64,000 nt of DNA from Mesostigma viride (lineage: Eukaryota; Streptophyta; Mesostigmatophyceae; Mesostigmatales; Mesostigmataceae), in contig RPFO01000080.1 of NCBI GenBank assembly GCA_009746045.1, positions 10,820,923 to 10,884,922 on the forward strand. The letters run 5' to 3'. Below, in pieces: positions 44,822 through 54,700 of this stretch. The notes under the pieces were generated by a model. The model was not told where the DNA came from. It searched no databases and saw only the letters and a program-made list of their open reading frames with translations. Within the stretch, counting starts at the first letter, position 1, and each line of letters opens with the position of its first letter. The position numbers and the translations under genes were made by a program.

Positions 44822-45727
44822 ATGTCGCGGGCAGCTGCGTCTCGTGACCCTGGCGAGCATCCTATGGTTGTGGGTGCCAGAGCCGTACAGCCATCACTCC
44901 GGAACGTGACACGTTTTGATCCATGCAACGACTTCGCGGGTTGGGTCGAGCTTGAGGCAATACTGGAGGCGTCCTGTGATGCCCAAGGGGTGCTGGGGGT
45001 GTTAGATGGTAGTGCTGATATGTCCCTGGAGCACGTCAAGGCGGCTGACAAGCTTCTGCGATCCACCTTGCTGGCTATTCTTAAGGGACAGGCCATCCGC
45101 GAGGCCCGCACTGTTGACCCCCCTACTGTAAGCGCCGTCTATAAGCATCTAAAGTCTACCATTCGCCAGCCGTATTTGACCGAGTCGTATAAACTGGAAA
45201 AGAAGCGTCAACTGTACCGGATTGCCATCATGCAGAATGAGACTGCGCCGAAGTACTGGTCCCGTGGTATGATGATGAAACAGGACCTAGAGGACGCAGG
45301 CGTTATGGTTACCTGGGACGAGTGGAAGGACTGCCTGCTGGCTGGGCTGTCGACCGCGCACCGCGCGGCCATGGCCGCCCGCCGCACACCTGGCATGACC
45401 CTCCAACAGATCCGTGACCTAGTATTTGAGATTGACGACCTGCTGGCGCCCCGGGATCCTGCCAAACCTACCAACAAGCCCGTGGACCCTGCTACCCACA
45501 CCGAGGGCGCCGCGTACTCTACCTCCTCCGGGGGTAGTAAGAAGCGGTGCACCTTCTGCCGTCGGCCTGGACATCTCCAGGAGACCTGTTACCGCAAGTA
45601 TCCCAACCTCCGGCCGCGTGACAACCAGGACAAGGCCCACCTCACTCAGGAGGCTGGAGAAGTTCCACCTGGTTTCTGTTTCAACACCATGGCCGCGGTC
45701 ACTGATGACTTAGCTACCCAGCTGTAA
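44822..45727 (+). CDS. Copia-type Gag with CCHC zinc knuckle
   Basis: 301 aa from ATG 44822 to TAA. It has the Copia gag fold pattern (F-x-G-W near residue 40; KHLKSTIRQPYLTESYKL; WDEWKDCLLAGLS; LQQIRDLVFEIDDLL), then a zinc knuckle CTFCRRPGHLQETC (C-x2-C-x4-H-x4-C) near residue 245. Gag would form virus-like particles and bind element RNA. The frame is intact, unlike every other retroelement gene in the window, consistent with recent activity supported in trans. No pol frame follows; the next feature is the polypurine tract. Confidence 0.92.
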   Translation: MSRAAASRDPGEHPMVVGARAVQPSLRNVTRFDPCNDFAGWVELEAILEASCDAQGVLGVLDGSADMSLEHVKAADKLLRSTLLAILKGQAIREARTVDPPTVSAVYKHLKSTIRQPYLTESYKLEKKRQLYRIAIMQNETAPKYWSRGMMMKQDLEDAGVMVTWDEWKDCLLAGLSTAHRAAMAARRTPGMTLQQIRDLVFEIDDLLAPRDPAKPTNKPVDPATHTEGAAYSTSSGGSKKRCTFCRRPGHLQETCYRKYPNLRPRDNQDKAHLTQEAGEVPPGFCFNTMAAVTDDLATQL

Positions 45728-45888
45728 AGTTTTTATCTCCTCTGTCCTGCTTGAGTTAATCTGGCAAGTCTGACCTGTGATGGTCTCATGGGCCCCGGGG
45801 TGTCCTGTACCCCCTAGTTATAGACTGGCCGTGTCTTCTCTGTGGGCAAGGGGGTGTGTTTGTTTTATTTTGCCCGTCAGCTTCAGCC

Positions 45889-45904
45889 ATCGACCAAGGG
45901 GGTG
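45889..45904 (+). promoter_or_regulatory. Polypurine tract of gag-only element
   Basis: GACCAAGGGGGTG lies directly before the 3' LTR. It is the expected plus-strand primer site for reverse transcription. Confidence 0.7.
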
Positions 45905-46603
45905 TGTTAGAATTATATTCTGTCCTATGGCTTTCTTACGCTGAACAGTTACGGCCGATTTACAATATATGGCCGAGACGTTTACGCGTGAATGAATCTG
46001 TACTAGTGTGACGGAATCTTTTTCAGACGTACCTATATTTTCAGTCCACTTGGTCAAAGTCCGATGTAGTATAAATCGGCACTCAATATATTTTCCAGCA
46101 CTGTTTGCTGTCATCCGTAACGTACCGAGCACTGTCCTGCCGGTACTGTAGCCGTCGTACAAATTTGCCTGGATCCGCGCTTCGCGCCGACCCCTTTTTC
46201 ACTTAGTGCTGCCCTGGAGGCGCAATGTCCTTGTACTTGCATACTACTGACCCAACGCATCATGTGTGTTGATGCAAGCCACCCACGTTTTGTGTGGCGG
46301 CTGGCCTGCACCCTAACTGTGCCGTAGATTTTTTACTAAATCGACGGCTATAGGGACGGTGTGCTTTTCCACATAATGTTGCTCTGGCAATTTGTCCTGT
46401 AAGCCTTGACATGCTAAGCTATGGCAGCTGGCCGCCCCATGGCCGCAGCCTAGACTATGTTGGATGAATGATTAAACGAATATTACCAATGAATTCGCCT
46501 CATTTTTCTCCATAAGTCAAAGGTCTTCAAGTACCGGAACTTTCCTCCGATAGCCAGCATTTATTGTGCAAGCTAGGAGAAGTTTTTGGCCATTTTCCTG
46601 ACA
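45905..46603 (+). repeat. 3' LTR of gag-only element
   Basis: Same length (699 bp) and nearly the same sequence as 43515-44213. Confidence 0.95.
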
Positions 46604-47527
46604 CCCTTGTCTTTCTGCCTCAGCTTGAGGAACTTGGCCTCTAGCTTCTCCTTCCATGCCTGCTCAGCATCAACTGGCAGCATCCTGGTGTGCAGCATAA
46701 GAGGATTGATGGCAATGTCACCAAAGAACATGGGAGTCCTGAGGTTCAGCCTACTGATCCTCCACAGAACGTAGCCATGCAGATGTCACAATGGCAGATG
46801 ACGTCCTTGGAATCCTCTCCACCAGCAGCACAGTCTTGATCTCTTGGATGGCTCTCTCCACAACCCCTTGCTGGCCGTGGCTCTCCCTGGGTGTAATCAG
46901 CAACTCTGGAAATTCTGGCAGGTTCTCACAGCACTCAAACTGAATGTCACACTGCAGCAACTCCAACCCAGGGTACCTGCTCCTTGTCAACTTCAGAGCA
47001 GCAATCAATGTAGGCTTCTCCATGTCAGGCAGGATCTCTAGGGTCTTGTACTTGGTATATCTGTCCACTGCCACCAGCAGCTTCAAACCCCTGATTCTCT
47101 GAATATCTACCTGCACATGGCCTGGCTGCAAAATAGGAGACCTGGCATGAGACTGCTTGGGCTTTCTAGCAACTAGCCTGCACTTGCAAGCTTGAGCAAC
47201 CTGTTGGCAAATGGAGTACAACTCACTTCCTCCCAGCCGTCTAGCAACTTGCAAAGACTGAGCTGCATGGCCAAACATGGTATGCAACCTTGAGGCAATG
47301 TCATACAAGAGAGAAAATCTTTTATTGTCATTATTAGCACTCAAGGTATGTACAGATCCCTTATGGACAGGAGGCACCAGGGTCGTGCCTGTCAGACTGT
47401 CTCCAGCCCTATCCTCATCCTGACCCTCCTGTGCCAGTCCTGCACGGTCAGAATGCTTCTGAGATCCACCTGGGTCCACAGCACCAGGTCCTACCTCAGG
47501 CTCAGCCGGCACCGCCATGGCGGGCAC
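46604..47527 (-). pseudogene. Copia-like integrase (part of split element)
   Basis: Minus-strand frame with an HHCC-like zinc domain (LHTMFGH ... ICQQVAQACKC) and a catalytic core with Asp in QVDIQRIRG, Asp in LLQCDIQFE and Glu in GVVERAIQEIK. The spacing between second Asp and Glu is 30 residues rather than the common 35. A frame change near 46770 precedes the last part (DAEQAWKEKLEAKFLKLRQKDKG), which connects in phase with 43514 across the CCCTT duplication. The gag-only LTR element split the gene at that point. Confidence 0.85.
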
Positions 47528-47708
47528 GTTGGCGAGTAACCACTGCAGCTACAGCTGGCATACTCTCTGTGGTAACCAAGCTTGCCCCATCGTGTCCAAT
47601 AGGCTCTGTCACTAGAGCATGGGGCTGCCCCTCACTGCTGTCACTAGCAGCTACATTACACACCCCTGGGGGCACCCTCCAGGGTTCAGGGATGTGTGCA
47701 GGCTCAAG

Positions 47709-48179
47709 TCAATGATCAGTAGCCTTGCCCTTGCCCTTATCCTGGGATGGACCAGCTTTCTCCTTGCTGCCACCCTGAGCGGGCTTGCTCTGACCTTCCT
47801 GCCTCAGGTACGAGGGACACTCATTCCTGAAGTGACCCTTCCCTTGGCAGAAATAACATTCCACCTGACTGATGTCCCGTGAGGTCCCACTGCTGGGCCC
47901 AGCCTTGGGAGGACCACCCACCCTCTTGAAGTCAAACTGGGACTGTGGATGCCCCGACTTCGGAGGTGTCCCCCGTCCAGCCATTCTGCCACGCCCCCTC
48001 CGGGACCTTCCTCGACCCCTAGAAGAGGTCTCAGGCCCCCTCGAGGACGCTGGGCCCCCGTGGCCCGATCCCCTCATGGCTGTTGCGGTGAGACTGTGCA
48101 GTGCGTTGTGGCACTGCTGGACCGACGAGACTTGCAGCCCACCGGTAACCTTCATGACTGATTTGCTCCCGCGCCTCAC
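47709..48179 (-). pseudogene. Copia-like Gag C-terminus with zinc knuckle
   Basis: 156-codon frame ending at 47709. An Arg/Gly-rich stretch (SSRGRGRSRRGRGR) is followed by a zinc knuckle CYFCQGKGHFRNEC (C-x2-C-x4-H-x4-C) and a Lys/Gly-rich tail. It is upstream of the integrase on the same strand. The ~180 bp between the two holds no protease motif. The gag N-terminus is not recognised beyond 48180, so the element's 5' end is missing, diverged or interrupted. Confidence 0.8.
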
Positions 48180-48989
48180 GAATGGTGTGCATGTTATGGA
48201 GGCTCATCAGTGGCGGTGCAGCGCAGGTAATAGAATTCATGCCAAAGTCGCAGCGTATTCTCGTCACAATGCTGACGCACCCGACTGCATGATCGATTGT
48301 CTTGCCCGACCCTGGAGTTTGTAGGTGCCAGCACGAAACCGGCATTCGGGTGCACAATAACTGCACGCAGCATGCTTGGTCTGACACGTAGCTGTGTGGG
48401 GCGACCACGTCACCCGCACTGACTTGACGAAACTGTCCAGCAGCATGTGTCCAGGAGACCGTTCCCTGCAAAAGTCGCGGTATGGGAAGACAAGCAATGC
48501 AATTTAAATAAAAACGCAAGCACTAGTCAGCTACCATTCCCATTGAATCACAACCAACAAGCAAGCCATAGTCTAGGTGGCTGGAGCTAAGTTCAATTGG
48601 AGTGCCTTCCTACCAAGAGAAACAGATTCCCTCGCGGGGGCGTGCAAACTCAGGCATAGCGTACTAGCCCGCAGCCCTACCGCTTTGCAACCCCCCACGA
48701 GTGAAATTTTATATTTTATAGTGCCATTAGCCGTGCAGGGTTTTATATACACACAGTGTAGAGCACTACTGTACACACAGTCTATAGCATTGTCAACCAA
48801 GCAAATCCAAATACATGTCACAGAAACAGTTTTCCTTCAAACACACCTGGTATAACGAGCTGCCAGGAGAAAACTCGACCGGCGAGGTGCCCTTGAGCAC
48901 TCTGAGAAACCAAAGGAGTTTCAACAGGAACTCCTACAGTGATAGGAACTCCTTTCGCCGTCGCGTTGCTCAGCGTCGTTTGCGGCACT
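48180..48989. other. Junction region between Copia gag and element Y
   Basis: No LTR or terminal repeat is recognised. Part of the minus frame across 48818-49150 continues the PHD gene of Y after a frameshift. The left boundary of Y is therefore unknown and lies somewhere here. Confidence 0.4.
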
Positions 48990-49478
48990 TCACCGGACGG
49001 CTGCACATCGCCGTTCGCCAGCCCTGAGACTTCCGGCAAGTGGCTCTGCGGCGTTTCCTGTGTGACCCTTGATGTCGCAGCCGTTCCCGCCGGATGCGTA
49101 ATTCCTGGTAAGGGCCCTGCTCCGAAATCCACCTCTAGCTGCCGTGAGGTGGGCCGGGTCGTTGGGACGCAGCCTAAACCTGTTAGCAAAGGCAGCCATG
49201 GCATCGTCTGGGGCATCTCCTGGTAACTGAGCATCGGGCACCGTGCACTGCACACATTTCCAAACAGTCTGTCCACTGCTGTTAGTACCGGTAGGGTTCG
49301 TCGGTGACAGCAAAAACGTGCATGCAGCATGCGCCTTTCTCCCGCACTTTCCGGAGCATTCGCAGGTAGCGCCCTTGAGAAACTTAGGGTCATTGCCATT
49401 TGCGGAGGCTACATGGCACTCTGCGATACCAGCCTCACAGTTAGCATCGTCCAATGCATCGTCGGCAGTAGTAGGCAT
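48990..49478 (-). pseudogene. Element Y PHD-finger protein (frameshifted)
   Basis: 162-codon frame from ATG at 49476-49478. The N-terminus matches that of the X protein: Cys-x5-6-Cys, then LKGATCECSGKCGRKAHAAC and W-K-C-V-Q-C, again C4-H-C3 with Trp two residues before the last pair. After about residue 110 the reading appears to move to another frame (GPLPGITHPAGTAATSRV ... down to about 48818). It lacks the long repeats of the X protein in what is left. It diverges from the transposase fragment at 50437. Confidence 0.72.
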
Positions 49479-49603
49479 GGGAGAAACCTCACGTAATTGT
49501 TACTGATCATAGTCAGAGCCGGTTGATCAATGCGCTTTGCGACTTGCGGGCACAATTAAAGTTGAACTCCGCGCTCACAGCCTCCGTTGAGCAAACCTGT
49601 TTC

Positions 49604-50082
49604 AATTGCCAACCGAGATGTCAAGTTGTCAAACGAGATGTCAAGTTGACAACCCAAGTGCCTCCTGAACTGTCAACTAAAAGTCTAAAGCCGCAATCGA
49701 CAGTACTACAAGTTGACAGTTCAGGAGGTAGGCTGGTTTTGCGCAATTGCCTACCTTCTGAACTGTCAACTAAAAGTCTAAAGCCGCAATCGACAGTACT
49801 ACAAGTTGACAGTTCAGGAGGTAGGCCGGTTTTGCGCAATTGCCTACCTCGGGCTTCTGAACTGTCAACTAAAAGTCTAAAGCCGCAATCGACAGTAAGT
49901 ACTACAAGTTGACAGTTCAGGAGGTAGGCCGGTTTTGCGCAATTGCATGACTACCTTCTGAACTGTCAACTTGTAGTACTGTCGATTGCGGCTTTAATTA
50001 GACTTTTAGTTGACAGTTCAGGAGGCACTTCGGTTGTCAACTTGACATCTCGTTTGACAACTTGACATCTCGGTTGGCAATT
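49604..50082. repeat. Large inverted repeat with internal direct repeats between divergent genes of Y
   Basis: Arms 49604-~49732 and ~49955-50082 are complementary over about 125 bp apart from small indels (an extra ATTA in the right arm). The arms contain GAGATGTCAAGTTG twice, GTGCCTCCTGAACTGTC and GCCGCAATCGACAGTACTAC. Between them the AACTGTCAACTAAAAGTC... block occurs twice more in direct order, separated by GGTAGGC(T/C)GGTTTTGCGCA. Function is not known. Confidence 0.94.
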
Positions 50083-50436
50083 TACCATCTCGTAATTTGG
50101 TGCCTGCAAGTCGGTGAACAACCTGTCAGCTCGCCGACCAACTCGACTTCCCGCCTAACTCAGGTGCTTCCCGCGTATTATGCATGACACTTCACTGCCA
50201 GGTTGGCTTGTCCCATTCTGCGTACTTCCGCGGCAACTGCATTTTGCCACTGTCGACTAACTGCTTGTGAATGTGTTACGAGGCAGTAATGCATTACGAG
50301 GATGAACTGATGTAAATGTGTGGAAATTAGCTCAGTCTTCTGTAGGAGTTGTGCATTGACTACTAGTAATTTCTCTATCAGTGGGTCATGTGGACAGGTC
50401 CACGTTCAGTTGACAGCTGCGCACCATGCGTTGAAA

Positions 50437-51099
50437 ATGGTGTCTTCTTGTTCGAGGTCAGCCACCCCCGGCGGCAGGACAGCAGCCTTTGTCTACAGGG
50501 ATGGTAGCGTGTGCGTCACCAATGTTGGCTCCCTCGGCACGGATTCTAACCAGCCGGGGGCAGCTGGCTGCCTTGGTAGCGAACGCAGGCAAGCAGGGAG
50601 AAAGAGCATCGCCACGGTGCGGTCGGAGAAACTGGTGGACAGCGTCATCGTCGCTGACATGAGCCTTATTCGCACATGCTGCCAAAAGGATTGCATGGGA
50701 CCAGTCGGCACCTCAGTCCGGGATTTCCGAGTCTGGTGTGCAGCCAGAGAAAAGTACCTTGGCTTGCAAAAGCAGGAGGAGCGCAGCCAATTCGTGGTCA
50801 GTCTGCTGCAGAAGCACGGACTTCAGAACATCGTCGTCGAGCCGCCGGGAGGCACGCATCCGATTAATTATTGGAAGTACGATGTGAAGGGCCAGATGTC
50901 CCTGCCTGTGAGCATGCCAAATGGTGACAAGGCCGAGATTGTCGCCTGCCACAAGGTTATCCAGGCTGTCCTGTGCATCTCGGCACCTGTGTGGCACAGT
51001 CTCTTGAAGGCGGCGGTGCATGCAGAGTCTGAGCACGAGTCGGGCGAGTTCGCCTACGATGATATCGCCCTCGACGTCGGAGCTAGGCTTGACCTCTGA
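50437..51099 (+). pseudogene. Element Y transposase N-terminus (truncated)
   Basis: Starts at ATG 50437 (Met-Val-Ser-Ser-Cys). It aligns with the N-terminal part of the X transposase: CCQKDC for CKCSNHC; VWCAAREKYLGL for VWTAVREDFYSL; HGLQNIVVEPPGG for VGVGNIRVKPSEV; VSMPNGDKAEIVACHKVIQAVLCI for LGDGPRRQ...CATAMRKLLGI; and a shared WHSLLKAAVHAE region for WNKVVKCIAHST. A TGA ends it at 51099, before any catalytic motif. Identity to X is low, so X and Y are different families of one superfamily. Confidence 0.75.
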
Positions 51100-51154
51100 A
51101 CAGCTGCAGCATAGAGGACAAATTAGGACAAAGTCCTAAATTTAGGACCGTGAG

Positions 51155-51750
51155 TGTTACGTCCCGGCCCTTTTAGCCGGACGTAACATTGGAATAAATT
51201 ACTAAGGCCTTGTGGCCGTTGTACTGAGTTTTATGAATATTGGCTATTGTGTGAATTGGACTAGTTATTTGGTCCTAGGCTGACCTTTTAGGGGCCGGTG
51301 CCGTGGCGCCGCGCCAGTTCTGGGTCTGTCTATGGTTCTAGGCGTGGATCCTGTAGTTGGGGGCCGATGTCGGCCCAGATCCTACGTGGAATGAGTGAAT
51401 TGGATTGGCCAGTACGATTTGGTGTGTATCTGCGCCGCAACCAACCTACCTAGGTTAAATTAGTCTGATCGAGGACGAGAGTCTCGTCCTCTTGGTTTGA
51501 TGAGTGATAAGTGCGAATACGCCTACACATTGAGCCCGGGGCAATTATCCATTTGTAATTGGTCTTGCTAGCCATTATAATAAGTGTGTACAAATCAGCT
51601 TGGCATCAAGCCGTGATGCCAGATATCTCACGACTCACGTCGTGAAGCGCAACCTACATTATGCTACCTTGAATTATTCCTAATTCCGGCAAGGAGGGTC
51701 TTTCGCTACGTAGCTCATCAGGCTAGAGGTGTCTGGGCTGGGACGTAACA
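51155..51750 (+). repeat. Chromovirus 5' LTR
   Basis: 596 bp, begins TGTTACGTCCCGGCC and ends GGGCTGGGACGTAACA. The first 34 bp are themselves an inverted repeat (TGTTACGTCC ... GGACGTAACA). Confidence 0.93.
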
Positions 51751-51950
51751 CTGGTTATATCGGAGGAAATGTGCTGGAAAGGTTAGCTAACTCTCGCGGA
51801 GAGGGTTAGTGAGCCAATTAGGATACCAAGGCGGAGTTTGACGTAGGTAGAGGTTCCGGAATCCAACGACTGCTGACTGGTCGGCGGCCAGCCCGTAAAG
51901 GGATTCAACGACGACCTAGGCAGCAAGCGGCCAGTCTGGGATACGCGTCT

Positions 51951-52412
51951 TTCCAGATGCTGATGAATGACATCCTCCGTCCGGTGATGGGCACGGCCCA
52001 CCTGCCGCAGGTCTCCAAGGATCTGACAGACCCGCAGAAGGGGGCGCGCCCACCATGGACCTACAAGCGCACGTGCGCGCTGGCGTACCTGGACGACATC
52101 CTGGTGTACTCCAAGACGTTCGAGGAGCACCTGGAGGATGTTGACGCAGTGCTTCAGATCATGGAAGACGAGCACCTGTCGGCGCGGAAGGCCAAGGTGC
52201 GCGCCGGCCGCTGTGTGCCCTTTCTGGGCCATACCCTGTCCGCAGACGGCATCGCGACCGACCCGGAGAAGATCGAGGCCGTACAGCAATGGCCGATCCC
52301 CACGGACGTGAAAGGGGTGCGCAGTTTCCTGGGGTTGGCATCCTACTACCGGCGGTTCATTCCGAGGTTTGCCACCATCGCCGCCCCGATCAACGCTCTT
52401 CTCAAGAAGGGT
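51951..52412 (+). pseudogene. Chromovirus reverse transcriptase, C-terminal half
   Basis: Contains FQMLMNDILRPVMG, the catalytic YLDDILVYSKT box, then FLGHTLSADGIATDPEKI and VRSFLGLASYYRRFI, the standard Ty3 RT order. The N-terminal fingers are missing. The frame is open to the insertion point of Z after the Lys-Lys-Gly codons; the frame resumes in phase at 54174. Confidence 0.9.
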
Positions 52413-54172
52413 ACCCAGTGCCCCAAACTTACATGTCCTCAATTGAGGACAAAATCCTCCCAATAAGGACAGCACCTTCAGCAGCAGGTATTGGCGCGAA
52501 ACCTTGGTCCCAACGGTCATCTGACCCTTTTCCCGCGAAAATGGACTCGGTACCCGGCGCGGCGCGGTACTGGGGTCGACAGGACCCGTCCGTACCTGTA
52601 AATTATGTGGTGGAGAAAAGTACCTATTTTGGTGGGAACGTTGCAATGCGTGCGTGTGTTCCCGCAAATTGCGGCTATGGGGTCGAGCCGGGTCCGAGGC
52701 TTGCCTGAACTACACAGGCGATCGTTTTGCCCCGGACCAAGACAGAATTATAGATCGACATCTAGAGCTTCCGCCCAAGCTGTTTTTGGGGGGCAGTCGC
52801 TTTTGATTCTCTAAAAAATTCTTTGATGAACGGAATTTGTCTAGTTTGCAGAAAAACGGGAGGCGACGTAGATTGCATGACAAGCCGGTATACTGCTCTG
52901 TGATGCGCGCTTTTTTCTTGACATTAGCAACGGATACCGTGAGGGTGGGTATTGTTGCGCTTTCGGGTTCAAGGGCGAGCTCTGGGTACAAGTATTTTGG
53001 GCGGTTGGAAGGGTTAAATATACCCAGTTTATATGTCGTCAGATCGTCGTTGCGCCTGGCGATGACGGCGGTGGGCGCGAGCCATAGATTTCATTTGCCG
53101 CAAGGCTGGGTGCTGCCCGCGCGTCCCCATGCTTTCTTTTATAATTTTCGAGCCTTTCCGCGCATCTGGCCGGCTGGGAGCACGTCGAGAAGCCGTCTCC
53201 GGACATCATCCGCATCCGTTTCTTCATATAAATTACGACAACACATGTCGTAGGTTGTTATTCGATTACATTGTATGATTTCGATGGTGTATTATGCCCA
53301 GCCCCTTCATTTTCATGCCGCTGTTGAATGGGGAGAGGCGAGTGTAAGCTGGCCACCGTTTTTTCCTTCCGTTCCGTCAATGCAAAGGTAATCGTTATCT
53401 GCATGGCCAACGCTGGCGTTAGAAGCAATGCCTTGCTTGCTATGGTAAGCGTACGTGTGGATAGTTTCTTGTTGCTGCCTTGTTGCTGAAAGTTTTTCCC
53501 AGTCTTTCTGGGATCTTGCCTATATGGTTTCTGACATATAACCCTTTTTCTAGAGGGAGCTAGGTAGAGGAGTTGACCTTATCATGTTGGCATTCTGCTG
53601 CTGTGCTAGCCTCTTCGTCTTTGCGATACCTATAGTCAGCCCTTTATATTGCATGCATGGCTCTACTTAGGGTGCTAAAGCACCATGGTGTCACCTAAGC
53701 GTCCTACGAAGACCTAGGACCTTACTCGGCCACTGAAAACCTGTCCTTACCCTAGTTTGGCTTAGCTAGCTTTCCTTGTGCTCTGCCAAGTGCAGTTGCT
53801 CGTATCGGGTTCCTGGCCATATGTCATAGCTGTACGTGGGGTGGCCAAGCATGGGCAGCCCCGGGGTGGCTGCCACATGTTAGGGAGGTGTCCTATGGGT
53901 TTGGTGACCGCTTGTGGTCCTTGGAATCATGGTCTTTGTGTCTCATTCTCTCGTGCATTATAGTGGAGGGTTTTCCTTGGTTGCCGATGCAGGCCCCCCT
54001 GCACGTAACAATTCATAATTAAATAGGAAATGCGCACATATGGATGATGTTAAGCATTGGAACTCTCAAACACATCATAAATGATCATGGTTCAAAGCCC
54101 CATATTTAATTTTTGTTGTGTGTGAGAGTTATTAACAGCATTGCACTGTCCTCAATTGAGGACAAAACTGTT
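52413..54172. mobile_element. Element Z: 1.76 kb insertion in chromovirus pol
   Basis: Z separates the RT and RNase H-linked parts of the chromovirus. GGGT (or GGT) is present on both sides (52409-52412, 54173-54176), and the GGT codon is in phase on both. Near each end lies the same perfect 18-bp palindrome TGTCCTCAATTGAGGACA (52434-52451, 54147-54164). GGACAG then CAGCAGCAGG follows on the left. Extended terminal inverted repeats are not clear beyond ACCCA/TGGGT. A 138-codon frame at 52837-53253 has no known domain. It is probably non-autonomous. The GGACA-type subterminal motifs recall X and Y. Confidence 0.75.
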
Positions 54173-54173
54173 G

Positions 54174-54700
54174 GGTGTGAGCCACCAGTTCCTTTGGGCT
54201 GAGCAGTGCCAACAGGCCTTCGAGGCACTTAAGTGCCACCTCACCACAGCGCCTGTCCTCGTCCTGCCGGACCCGTCCCTTCCTTTCGTCGTGGCTACTG
54301 ACGCCAGCAAGGTGGCCATCGGGGGTGTTCTCCTGCATGATCAAGGCAAGGGCCTTCAGCCCATTGAGTACATCTCACGCACTATGATTCCGGCGGAGCG
54401 GAACTATCCAGTGCATCAACAGGAACTCCTGGCAGTAGTTTACAGCTGCCACACGTGGCGTCATCATCTTCTGGGGGCCCAGTTTTCGGTGGCCATTAGT
54501 GAGCAGGGGGATCTCGACCCCCACCGCCTGGTAATCCACACTGACCACACCGGCCGCTCACCCACCTCCTGGTGCAGCCCAATCTGACGCCCCGCCTTAA
54601 GCGCGGTGGATGGAGTACTTGTCGCAGTTTGCGCCGTTCAAGATCCAATATGTCAAGGGTGCGGACACCGTGGTGCCCGACGCCCTCTCGCGACGGGCGG
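54174..54700 (+). pseudogene. Chromovirus RNase H
   Basis: Contains FLWAEQCQQAFEALK, then VVATDASKVAIGGVLL (catalytic Asp), QQELLAVVYSCHTWRHHL (catalytic Glu region) and VIHTDH. Two frame changes follow (near 54545 and 54600) before FAPFKIQYVKGADTVVPDALSR, the usual RNase H end. Confidence 0.88.

Larger units (their letters stand above)
43515..46603 (+). mobile_element. Gag-only non-autonomous Copia-type LTR element
   Basis: LTRs of 699 bp at 43515-44213 and 45905-46603, each TG...CA, nearly identical (I saw only CCGATGG/CCTATGG and ACTAGTGA/ACTACTGA differences). The 5-bp duplication CCCTT (43510-43514 and 46604-46608) is perfect. The interior is only about 1.7 kb: a primer-binding site, one gag gene and a polypurine tract. 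Protease, integrase, RT and RNase H are absent, so it must use enzymes of another element. It sits in the integrase region of the minus-strand Copia-like element in opposite orientation. High LTR identity suggests recent insertion. Confidence 0.95.
48800..51154. mobile_element. Element Y: partial relative of element X
   Basis: Y contains a minus-strand PHD gene and a plus-strand transposase N-terminus, both homologous to those of X, diverging from a palindromic block. Its right end (51117-51150) is a run of GGAC/GTCC motifs including TTAGGAC-AAA-GTCCTAA, preceded by GCTGCAG, like the right end of X (GCTGCAG, then GTCCTAAAT and TGTCCTAA). The catalytic part of the transposase is missing, so it cannot be autonomous. 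The left end is undetermined. A chromovirus LTR begins directly at 51155. Confidence 0.7.
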
